5,640 bases of DNA from REEB481 sp041170785 (lineage in GTDB: Bacteria > Bacteroidota > Bacteroidia > NS11-12g > UBA955): assembly GCA_041170785.1 (NCBI GenBank), contig JBEDND010000248.1, positions 1 through 5,640 of the forward strand. The letters run 5' to 3'. The notes below the pieces were generated by a model. That model saw nothing but the letters and a program-made list of their open reading frames with translations. It had not been told where the DNA came from and ran no database searches. A program made the position numbers and the translations under genes. Of the stretch, positions 1 to 5,453 are shown piece by piece; the first letter of the stretch is position 1, and every line of letters starts with the position of its first letter.

Positions 1-54
1 ATAAACGCACGTGTATTTTGGATGCAAATTGCTCAGTTAGTAACAAAGGAAATG
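1..54. other. Downstream flank of the histidine phosphatase gene, no supported gene
   Basis: These bases lie beyond the stop codon (TGA on the minus strand, 55-57) of the phosphatase gene. Plus-strand frame 1 is open from the window edge to a TAA at 91-93, about 30 residues. It could be the tail of a gene entering from the left and overlapping the phosphatase end, but the short translation resembles nothing I know. I see no hairpin followed by a T-run that would serve as a terminator. Confidence 0.3.
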
Positions 55-729
55 TCATTTTGGATGAAATGCTTGTTTGGGTTGTTGCCTTAAACCGTTC
101 AGGTGGGATGTATCGTTGTTCAATACCACGTGGAATGCTTCATCCCGATATTCCAGAATATACAGACAAACATTGCTGTGGCCGAATTGATCCATCTGTG
201 CCAGCGGACTTCCGGTGAGCAGGGAAAGGAAGCTGCGCATAGCCCTTCCGTGCATGCAGATCAGGATGTTTCGCTCCTCCGTGCGCTCCATGATTTTCTT
301 TAAACCCTGCTGCTGACGTGCAAACAGTTCATTGGGGCTTTCGCCGCCGTGCACACATTGGTCCAAGTGTCCGTTACGCCAAGCCTCCAGCATGTCTGAA
401 AACAACTGACTGCTTTCAGGTGTAGGCGTTGCGCCTTCAATCACACCCCAGTTGATTTCATTCAGTTCCGGAATCACCTCGAAAGGAACTGGCAGCTCAA
501 AAAAATGCTGCACTGTTTGGTGTGTCCGCTTCAACGAGCTGATGTAAATTTTATCGAAAGGGATGTGCCGATAATGGTTAAAAAAAGCACTCGCCTGGGC
601 TTTTCCTGTTTCGTTGAGGTCGGTATCTACACCAGAGCCTTGCACAATGCCCAGTCGGTTGAAGTCTGTTTCGCCGTGGCGAATCAGGTAGATTGTTTTA
701 TTGATCGGGTGGGAAGTACTTTGCAGCAA
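55..729 (-). CDS. Histidine phosphatase family protein (phosphoglycerate mutase-like)
   Basis: This is a cytoplasmic phosphohydrolase of the histidine phosphatase superfamily, which forms a phosphohistidine intermediate; the substrate cannot be read from the sequence. Numbering from the proposed TTG start (224 aa), the signature IRHGETDFN places the nucleophilic His at 18. Arg68 lies in SSLKRTHQT, the acidic NEINWGVIEG stretch is near 90-99, and the second catalytic His is about 160 in CMHGRAM. The length is normal for the family. An ATG at 799-801 opens the frame 24 codons earlier, but that extension is not family-like and runs deep into the divergent thioesterase gene. TTG at 727-729, preceded by an A8 tract, is the better guess, since homologues usually begin just before the IYLIRHG strand. 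The gene is divergent from the menaquinone pair, and a role in that pathway is unproven. Family call sure, start uncertain. Confidence 0.9.
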   Translation of the reverse strand: MLQSTSHPINKTIYLIRHGETDFNRLGIVQGSGVDTDLNETGKAQASAFFNHYRHIPFDKIYISSLKRTHQTVQHFFELPVPFEVIPELNEINWGVIEGATPTPESSQLFSDMLEAWRNGHLDQCVHGGESPNELFARQQQGLKKIMERTEERNILICMHGRAMRSFLSLLTGSPLAQMDQFGHSNVCLYILEYRDEAFHVVLNNDTSHLNGLRQQPKQAFHPK

Positions 730-730
730 C

Positions 731-1177
731 GTGAACAGTATTTTTTTTGAAGCCGCGAATATAACCCCGGAGGCGCTGAACGAACGCTGTGCCCATACCA
801 TGAATACGGCCTTGGGTATTCAGTTTACTGAAGTGGGCAACGATTATCTGAAAGCGGTAATGCCCGTATCTGAAGCAAGCATCCAGCCATTGGGTATGCT
901 GAACGGCGGCGCAAGTATGGCGCTCGTAGAGATTGTGGGCAGTATGGCTGCCAATCTTGTGGTTGACCGCAGCCGTTTCGTGTGTTTTGGACTCGACATC
1001 AACGGAAATCATGTGCGCCCCGCTTTTAAAGGTCAGGTCGTTTCTGCTACCGCACGTGCGCTGCATCTGGGCAGTACCACGCAGGTTTGGGAAGTGCGGG
1101 TTGAAGATGAACGGGAACGGCTGCTCTGCATCGGTAGGATTACCATGGCCGTGCGTCTGTTGGAAGCAAAACCATGA
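731..1177 (+). CDS. menI: Hotdog-fold thioesterase, PaaI/MenI-like; probable 1,4-dihydroxy-2-naphthoyl-CoA thioesterase
   Basis: This small cytoplasmic acyl-CoA thioesterase has a single hotdog domain (148 aa from GTG 731). Family features are LGIQFTEVGNDYLKAVMPV (28-46), QPLGMLNGGAS (52-62), the E67-containing helix, and the strand GLDINGNHVRP. Gln52, residue 58 and Glu67 have the same spacing as Q48/H54/E63 that I recall for E. coli YdiI (MenI), so Glu67 is the likely catalytic carboxylate. Residue 58, however, is Asn rather than the usual His of the HGG motif. The menI assignment rests mainly on context: the stop overlaps the ATG of an isochorismate synthase gene (ATGA, 1174-1177), so the two should be translationally coupled. 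Other possible starts are ATG 701, which extends far into the phosphatase gene, and ATG 800, which would remove the first helix. GTG 731 keeps the helix ITPEALNERC and is preferred. A general PaaI-type esterase remains possible. Confidence 0.88.
   Translation: MNSIFFEAANITPEALNERCAHTMNTALGIQFTEVGNDYLKAVMPVSEASIQPLGMLNGGASMALVEIVGSMAANLVVDRSRFVCFGLDINGNHVRPAFKGQVVSATARALHLGSTTQVWEVRVEDERERLLCIGRITMAVRLLEAKP
756..763 (-). promoter_or_regulatory. Possible -7 element for the histidine phosphatase gene
   Basis: On the minus strand this reads TATATTCG, one mismatch from the Bacteroidota -7 consensus TAnnTTTG. It lies 26 bases before the proposed TTG start, giving a short leader that passes through an A8 tract. 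A -33 TTTG is not clear; TTCG occurs 17 bases upstream (781-784). The element lies inside the first codons of the divergent thioesterase gene. It is a motif match by eye only. Confidence 0.25.
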
Positions 1178-2187
1178 ACAAAGCCAGGGTTTGGTATCGA
1201 ATTCCCGGACGGGAAGTAGCCTACATGCAGGGACAACTGAGCGAAGCCGCTGTGCTGCCGGAAAAAAACTGTTTCCTCATTGCACCCTTCGACCGCTCCG
1301 GAACCTGCTGGTTGCTTGAACCGGAAACCGATTCCGCTATTCCTGATCAGGCTTGGTATAATACCTGGAATTATCGTGCATCCACCCATGAAGCAAGTGA
1401 TCCATATCCCGGCGATGCTTACGTGCATTGGGTGGAACAAGTTCAGGCGCAATTGATTTCAGCAGGGTATGAACCAGCTGCCCGAGCAGAAACAGGCTCT
1501 GCGCTGAAAGTGGTCACTTCCAGAAGTGTATTCCGAAGATTGCCACCCGAGCCTGTACGCTGGTTTGAAAGGGCTTGTCGTTTGTATCCAGATGCAATGG
1601 TTTACCTGCTCGACGCCGCAGAAACTGGTTGCTGGATTGGCGCTACCCCCGAACAGCTGCTCAGCTGGGAACACGGTCGGGGAAAAACCGTTGCGCTCGC
1701 CGGTACCAAAAAGGCTTCACCCGAGGTGACTTTCGGCGAAAAAGAACAGGAAGAGCAAGGATACATCCGCACCTTCATCAAGGAACACCTGCAAAATTTG
1801 AATATTCCTTTTCAGGAAGCAGCGATTCGGGAATTACAACAAGGCAACATCCGGCATTTGTGCACGGAGTTTCACTTTGATATTACCACAAATCAGTTGT
1901 GTGATTTGGCAACGCAGCTGCACCCAACCCCGGCACTGTGTGGTTATCCGCGGACCGCGGCACTCCGTATTCTTGAAGCTGAACGCACGCAACGGAGGTT
2001 TTATGGAGGATTCCTTGGGCCATGGTCGCCGGAACAAGGTTCGCTTTGGGTGAATATACGCTGTGGGGAAGTATTTGCCGATGGCATCAACCTCTATGCC
2101 GGAACGGGCATCACGAAAGCATCCGATGCACGCGCCGAGTTCCAGGAAACCGAACACAAACTGCGTGTGCTCGGCGCAGTGTTGTAA
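1174..2187 (+). CDS. menF: Isochorismate synthase (MenF/EntC type chorismate-binding enzyme)
   Basis: This cytoplasmic, Mg-dependent enzyme would convert chorismate to isochorismate, the entry step of menaquinone synthesis. In the 337 aa product the chorismate-binding domain fills about residue 105 to the end. Lys112 in LKVVTSR matches the catalytic base of MenF/EntC, and Glu160 in GATPEQL the general acid, at about the expected 50-residue spacing. Further blocks are ALAGTKK (174-180), HLCTEFHFDI (228-237), LHPTPALCGYPRTAA (249-263), EAERTQRRFYGGFLG (268-282) and the end block YAGTGITKAS followed by E322, E325 and K329, which resembles the family's EWxExxxK metal and substrate motif. The Lys base argues for isochorismate synthase over anthranilate or aminodeoxychorismate synthase. 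The N-terminal domain is short and poorly conserved. ATG 1174 overlaps the thioesterase stop. No menD follows; the next gene converges after 3 bases. A siderophore or salicylate role is possible, but the MenI-like partner favours menaquinone. Confidence 0.92.
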   Translation: MNKARVWYRIPGREVAYMQGQLSEAAVLPEKNCFLIAPFDRSGTCWLLEPETDSAIPDQAWYNTWNYRASTHEASDPYPGDAYVHWVEQVQAQLISAGYEPAARAETGSALKVVTSRSVFRRLPPEPVRWFERACRLYPDAMVYLLDAAETGCWIGATPEQLLSWEHGRGKTVALAGTKKASPEVTFGEKEQEEQGYIRTFIKEHLQNLNIPFQEAAIRELQQGNIRHLCTEFHFDITTNQLCDLATQLHPTPALCGYPRTAALRILEAERTQRRFYGGFLGPWSPEQGSLWVNIRCGEVFADGINLYAGTGITKASDARAEFQETEHKLRVLGAVL

Positions 2188-2190
2188 GGG

Positions 2191-2787
2191 TTAAACCTCT
2201 GGTTGAGTGCGGGTTTTTCGCCACAAGATGAGGTTGTAATCAACAAATTGTTCAAGGCCCTTGTCGTATTCGGCATTGCCCAGGCTTCCACCGGCTTCGT
2301 CCAGTGCTTTGGTGGTGAATTGGCTTTCAAACATTTTCGGACTGACAATGCTGTGCAGGTTCATCACATTCAGCAGTTTGTTCACCACATAACTCAGTTG
2401 CACGGCGGGCATGCGTCCACCGCGGCCGGTACTTACGCCACAGGTGGCAAACACTTTATCTTCCCATAAATCCTTGAAGGAACTGGTGCCGAAACGATGG
2501 ATCAGGTTGATGATTTCTGCACTTGGAAACCAGTTATATTCCGGAGAAAGCAGGAAAATCAGGCTGGAGCGGCTCATCGACGAAGCCACTTCTTCTTGAA
2601 AGTTGCTTAGTTGGCCCCTTTGCAAGTCATCTCCATTGTAGAAGGGAATATCGTAAGGTGCAAAGTCAATAACTTTTATTTCTGAAGCCGGGATGTTCGT
2701 TTTTTCTTCAAGGATACGTTTGATGGCTTTGGACACGCGCAGTGTGTTGCTGCCGGGTCTGGCCGAGCCGCTGATGATGGTAATCAT
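2191..2787 (-). CDS. NADPH-dependent FMN reductase-family flavoprotein
   Basis: This is a flavodoxin-fold NAD(P)H-dependent oxidoreductase of 198 aa, a usual length for the family, and predicted to be cytoplasmic. The N-terminal strand runs into SGSARPGSNT (6-15), the phosphate-binding loop for FMN. SPEYNWFPS (81-89) is the typical PEYN loop contacting the isoalloxazine ring, and STGRGGRMPA (119-128) is the third flavin-side loop. The reaction would be reduction of FMN or another small electron acceptor with NADPH; the natural acceptor (quinone, azo compound, chromate, flavin) cannot be deduced. ATG 2787 starts directly before the first beta strand, so the start is firm. The gene lies 34 bases after meaB on the same strand and is probably last in the four-gene operon. 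Its stop is 3 bases from the menF stop on the other strand. No specialised substrate domain is visible. Confidence 0.9.
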   Translation of the reverse strand: MITIISGSARPGSNTLRVSKAIKRILEEKTNIPASEIKVIDFAPYDIPFYNGDDLQRGQLSNFQEEVASSMSRSSLIFLLSPEYNWFPSAEIINLIHRFGTSSFKDLWEDKVFATCGVSTGRGGRMPAVQLSYVVNKLLNVMNLHSIVSPKMFESQFTTKALDEAGGSLGNAEYDKGLEQFVDYNLILWRKTRTQPEV

Positions 2788-2821
2788 GAACAGGACTTTA
2801 ACAAATCCGGTTCGTTTTGGT
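2788..2821 (-). other. Spacer between meaB and the FMN reductase gene
   Basis: This 34-base gap is the longest inside the minus-strand operon. Read on the minus strand it contains GGATTTGTTAAAG, which includes a TTTG but lacks the TA of the Bacteroidota -7 element (TAnnTTTG). There is no purine-rich ribosome site close to the ATG and no hairpin that would end transcription after meaB. I therefore expect read-through from meaB. Confidence 0.35.
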
Positions 2822-3733
2822 TTAGCCTTGCCCCAGGATTTGTTTGGTGAAGCGGTATAGATTGAAATCGGGCGCGTTCATTTCCTTGCTCAGTCGTTCC
2901 CTGATCTGCGGTACCTGCACCTTTTTGGCCAGCGCTTCCCGAACAAGATGCACTGTTTTTTCCGCCATCAGATCCAGTTGTTTCTCTTTGGAAAGGTTGA
3001 GCAGATGATGCTTATTGATGGCTTCTGCCAATGCATCCGCGCCCACATTGCGATGTGCTTCGGTACACAAAACAGGTTTCATCCATTGTTCGGTATGTTG
3101 CTGTGCGCTGAGGCGTTTCAGGTGTCCGGCAAAGGCATCGGCGCCTTCGCGGTCGGCTTTGTTCACCACAAAAATATCGGCGATTTCCATCACGCCGCTT
3201 TTCATGGTTTGCACCTCGTCGCCGGCTTCCGGAACCATCACCACCACGGTGGTATCAGCAATTCCGGCAATTTCTACTTCACTTTGCCCCACGCCTACGG
3301 TTTCAATGATGATCAGGTCGTAGCCTGCATTTTTGATCAGGTCGATGGTTTCGTGGATTTTCGGGGCCAACCCGCCCAAACTGCCTCTGGACGCCATGCT
3401 GCGGATGAATACACCCGGTGTAAGATACAGTTCTGACATGCGCAACCGATCGCCCAATAAACTTCCGTAGTTAAAGGGTGAAGTGGGGTCAACGGCAATG
3501 ATGGCCACCTTTTTGCCTTCAGTCACGAAATTTTGCGTAAGCGCATTTACCAGACTGCTTTTGCCTGCTCCGGGAGGCCCGGTAATTCCCGCCACCGGTA
3601 TTTCCGGATGGTGCTTCATGGCAAAAAGCAAGGATTCAAAAGGGCCACTGCTGTTTTCTACCAGCGAGATACAGCGTGCCAGGCTTTTGGTATCGCCCTG
3701 TTTCAGGCCGGAAATCAATGCCGAGGCATCCAT
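2822..3733 (-). CDS. meaB: Methylmalonyl-CoA mutase-associated GTPase MeaB (ArgK/YgfD family)
   Basis: This cytoplasmic P-loop GTPase protects adenosylcobalamin-dependent methylmalonyl-CoA mutase from inactivation and controls cofactor loading. In the 303 aa product the Walker A motif is GPPGAGKSS (52-60). It is followed by VDPTSPFNYG (81-90), GDRLRM (94-99), the family block RSMASRGSLGGLA (111-123), ETVGVGQSEVEI (144-155, switch II region), PEAGDEVQTMKSG (168-180, the area I recall as switch III) and the base-specificity motif NKAD (191-194). The C-terminal part from about 245 corresponds to the helical dimerisation arm. The product is slightly shorter than many homologues, mainly at the N-terminus, but all nucleotide-binding elements are intact. 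ATG 3733 is 3 bases after the upstream metallophosphatase stop, indicating co-transcription and probably coupled translation. The mutase itself is not in the window. The old ArgK name (arginine transport kinase) should not be carried over. Confidence 0.94.
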   Translation of the reverse strand: MDASALISGLKQGDTKSLARCISLVENSSGPFESLLFAMKHHPEIPVAGITGPPGAGKSSLVNALTQNFVTEGKKVAIIAVDPTSPFNYGSLLGDRLRMSELYLTPGVFIRSMASRGSLGGLAPKIHETIDLIKNAGYDLIIIETVGVGQSEVEIAGIADTTVVVMVPEAGDEVQTMKSGVMEIADIFVVNKADREGADAFAGHLKRLSAQQHTEQWMKPVLCTEAHRNVGADALAEAINKHHLLNLSKEKQLDLMAEKTVHLVREALAKKVQVPQIRERLSKEMNAPDFNLYRFTKQILGQG

Positions 3734-3736
3734 GAA

Positions 3737-4603
3737 TCAGCGTATGGCGAGGTTGATTCGTCCCAAGCGCAAGCCTCCCCAGCCGGCCTGGTTCACCACC
3801 ACTTCTTTGCCTTCTGCGTTGGTGATCACTTCCGGGGCGGGAAGGAAGGTATGCGTATGTCCGCCAAGGATCACATCGATATTTCTGCTGGCGGCGGCGA
3901 GTTTGCGGTCGTCAACTTTTTGGTCGTCGTAGCGGTAGCCAAGGTGACTCAGGCAAATCACCACATCACAACCATGTTCCTTTTTCAACACTTCCGCTTC
4001 GCGGTTTGCTGCAGCCACCGGGTCGGTATAAACCACGTTTTTGCACAGCTGCGGCGGAACCAGTCCTTCCAGTTCAATGCCTACGCCAAGCAATCCCACT
4101 TTAATGTCGTTCACGGCCACTACGGCAGATGGTTTGATTTTACCGGCAAGGGCCGTGTTGTCGAAACGGTAGTTGGCGTTGAGCATCTGAAATTTGGCGT
4201 AGGGCAGCATGTTTGTTAATCCGTCGATGCCATTATCGAAGTCGTGGTTGCCCGGCGTAGAAGCCACATAGCCCATGCTGCTCATCAGTTCATATTCCGA
4301 CTTTCCGCCAAAACGGTTGAAGTAGGGCGTTCCCTGAAAAATATCTCCGCTGTCCAGAAGGATAACGTTGGCTTCAGCCGCACGCACTTGTTTCACCAGC
4401 GTGGCAATTCGAGCAAGCCCACCTTGGTTGGGGAATTTTGGGTCATTGGCCGGAAACGGATCCAGGTGGCTGTGGATGTCGTTGGTGTGCAGGATGACCA
4501 GGTTTTTGAGGCTGCCCGCCTGAAGGCTGCGCATCCATCCCGGAGTAAGCAGGAAAGCTCCGCCAAGGGCGCTGCGTCGTATAAAAGTTCTTCTATTCAA
4601 CAT
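3737..4603 (-). CDS. Tat-exported metallophosphatase, catalytic half of a UshA-type 5'-nucleotidase
   Basis: This calcineurin-like dimetal phosphoesterase contains only the N-terminal domain of 5'-nucleotidases (288 aa). It starts with a twin-arginine-like signal, NRRTFIRRS (3-11), then a hydrophobic stretch (12-20) and a probable cleavage near LQAG (27-30), so it should act in the periplasm. Metal and catalytic motifs are complete: NDIH (41-44), LDSGD (83-87), GNHDFD (118-123, matching the His-Asp dyad), LSHLG (219-222 plus one residue) and GGHTHTF (247-253). The protein ends after the catalytic domain. The substrate-binding C-terminal domain is encoded separately by the gene just upstream, which overlaps it by 11 bases. 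The frame is open to an ATG at 4765, but those 54 codons lie wholly within the upstream gene and would bury the signal, so ATG 4603 is chosen. The likely reaction is release of phosphate from nucleotides, exact substrate unknown. Confidence 0.92.
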   Translation of the reverse strand: MLNRRTFIRRSALGGAFLLTPGWMRSLQAGSLKNLVILHTNDIHSHLDPFPANDPKFPNQGGLARIATLVKQVRAAEANVILLDSGDIFQGTPYFNRFGGKSEYELMSSMGYVASTPGNHDFDNGIDGLTNMLPYAKFQMLNANYRFDNTALAGKIKPSAVVAVNDIKVGLLGVGIELEGLVPPQLCKNVVYTDPVAAANREAEVLKKEHGCDVVICLSHLGYRYDDQKVDDRKLAAASRNIDVILGGHTHTFLPAPEVITNAEGKEVVVNQAGWGGLRLGRINLAIR

Positions 4604-5342
4604 ATTCCAGACGGTTAAGGGCAGGAGCTGCGATGCGAAGTCCGCCCGCATGTTGCTGGCGCAGATGTTCAATGAGCGCATCGCGTACTTTGACGTGCAG
4701 GTCGTAGCGCTCGAGTGGCTGGCTGAAAAACGACATTTTATCGCCGCCCTGTGCCAGATAATCATTGGTGGCGATGTAGTAATTCTGGCGACTGTCGAAG
4801 GGTTTGTTGGCGATGCTGGCTTCTACCCAGGAGCCATCTTTGCGCATCAGCAGGTGCAGGTTGCTGACCGGCTCGCCGCCTTTTTTGGCGATGTAATTTA
4901 ACAAATCGGCCATCTTTGCTCCGCTGATGCGCAGCACGACCAACTCGTTTTCAAACGGTGCGATGCTGTAAATCTGCCCTACGGTTACCGGTCCTTTGGG
5001 CAGTGAAGCGCGAATGCCACCGGCATTGATGATGCAGGCGTGTGTGGGCAGTCCGAAGCTGTCCAGCATCATCGATTGCGCCCTTTGGTACAGGATATCG
5101 GCGATCAGATTGCCCAGAGTTCCCTCCGGACGGCGTGAAACCAAACCGGTATCTGCAAATCCGATGATTTCATTCATTTCCGCAGCGATTTGATTTCGAT
5201 AGGGTGCAATGCGTAAATTTTCCACACTGTCTTGCCGGATCAGGCTGTCGATGCGCGTGTAACCGCCACCGGTAAATCGCACACTCGGCCCACAGGCAGC
5301 CAACAGCAGCAAGGAGCTTAACAGCAGATGTATTCGCTTCAT
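4593..5342 (-). CDS. Lipoprotein with 5'-nucleotidase C-terminal domain (substrate-binding half)
   Basis: This 249 aa protein has a lipoprotein signal: positively charged MKRIH, a leucine-rich core and the lipobox LAAC with Cys17 as the lipidated residue. The remainder is the 5'-nucleotidase C-terminal domain. Visible motifs are EGTLGNLIADIL (73-84), INAGGIRASLPKG (105-117), VTVGQIYSIAPFENEL (119-134) and ATNDYLAQGGDKMSFF (191-206). Asn78, Arg111, Phe130, Tyr195 and Asp201 fall where UshA and human CD73 place residues that hold the nucleotide phosphate and base (recalled, not aligned). There is no metallophosphatase domain, so it should be inactive alone and work with the protein encoded next, whose start overlaps its end by 11 bases. 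No acidic cluster follows Cys17, which gives no support for surface export by the Bacteroidota lipoprotein export signal; periplasmic anchoring is inferred. It is first in the four-gene operon. Confidence 0.91.
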   Translation of the reverse strand: MKRIHLLLSSLLLLAACGPSVRFTGGGYTRIDSLIRQDSVENLRIAPYRNQIAAEMNEIIGFADTGLVSRRPEGTLGNLIADILYQRAQSMMLDSFGLPTHACIINAGGIRASLPKGPVTVGQIYSIAPFENELVVLRISGAKMADLLNYIAKKGGEPVSNLHLLMRKDGSWVEASIANKPFDSRQNYYIATNDYLAQGGDKMSFFSQPLERYDLHVKVRDALIEHLRQQHAGGLRIAAPALNRLEYVE

Positions 5343-5453
5343 TTACTGCAAATTTGGTGAAACCTGATGAACCAAAGGCAAGGAATAATCCCCAGCTTCA
5401 GAATACCTGTAAATTCCTTAGCACTTTTTCGGAAATTTGCTGCTTCAACGATT
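5343..5453. promoter_or_regulatory. Divergent intergenic region between the nucleotidase operon and the lamin-tail gene
   Basis: Both promoters must lie in or near these 111 bases. For the plus-strand gene, GAAATTTG at 5432-5439 matches the Bacteroidota -7 element except for its first base, and the ATG follows 14 bases later; no convincing -33 TTTG is seen. For the minus-strand operon, CAAATTTG (5349-5356) is preceded at 16 bases by TTTG (minus strand of 5373-5376). That -7 box would be only 6 bases from the ATG, so transcription would start almost at the initiation codon. Neither assignment is strong. Confidence 0.35.
5353..5376. repeat. Short inverted repeat TTTGGT-N12-ACCAAA
   Basis: The arms TTTGGT (5353-5358) and ACCAAA (5371-5376) are perfect 6-base complements separated by 12 bases, just upstream of the nucleotidase operon start. 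The arms coincide with the candidate -33 and -7 elements on the minus strand. It could be a regulator binding site or an accident of AT-rich promoter sequence. Confidence 0.3.

Noticed and set aside
18..218. Plus-strand open frame over the end of the phosphatase gene
   Set aside because: It is mostly antisense to the phosphatase C-terminus and shows no recognisable protein features.
730..801. N-terminal extension of the histidine phosphatase to ATG 801
   Set aside because: The extra residues precede the first conserved strand by far more than usual and overlap the thioesterase coding region. It cannot be wholly excluded, since the alternative start is TTG.
698..1066. Minus-strand open frame of 122 codons opposite the thioesterase
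   Set aside because: It is fully antisense to a conserved hotdog domain, and its product matches no family I recognise.
2188..2203. Possible bidirectional terminator between menF and the FMN reductase gene
   Set aside because: Only a 4-base GGTT/AACC dyad is present, with no adjoining T-run, which is too weak for an intrinsic terminator.
2948..3436. Plus-strand open frame of 162 codons within meaB
   Set aside because: It is antisense to strongly conserved GTPase motifs, and its translation contains His-rich runs created by reverse reading of conserved acidic and Val codons.
3533..4219. Long plus-strand open frame (228 codons) opposite meaB and the metallophosphatase gene
   Set aside because: It lies antisense across two well-supported conserved genes, its translation is rich in His and Phe with no recognisable motif, and it spans the gene boundary. 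It is explained as an antisense shadow.
4604..4765. N-terminal extension of the metallophosphatase to ATG 4765
   Set aside because: The extra 54 codons overlap the coding sequence of the upstream C-domain lipoprotein, have no family similarity, and would place the twin-arginine signal internally.
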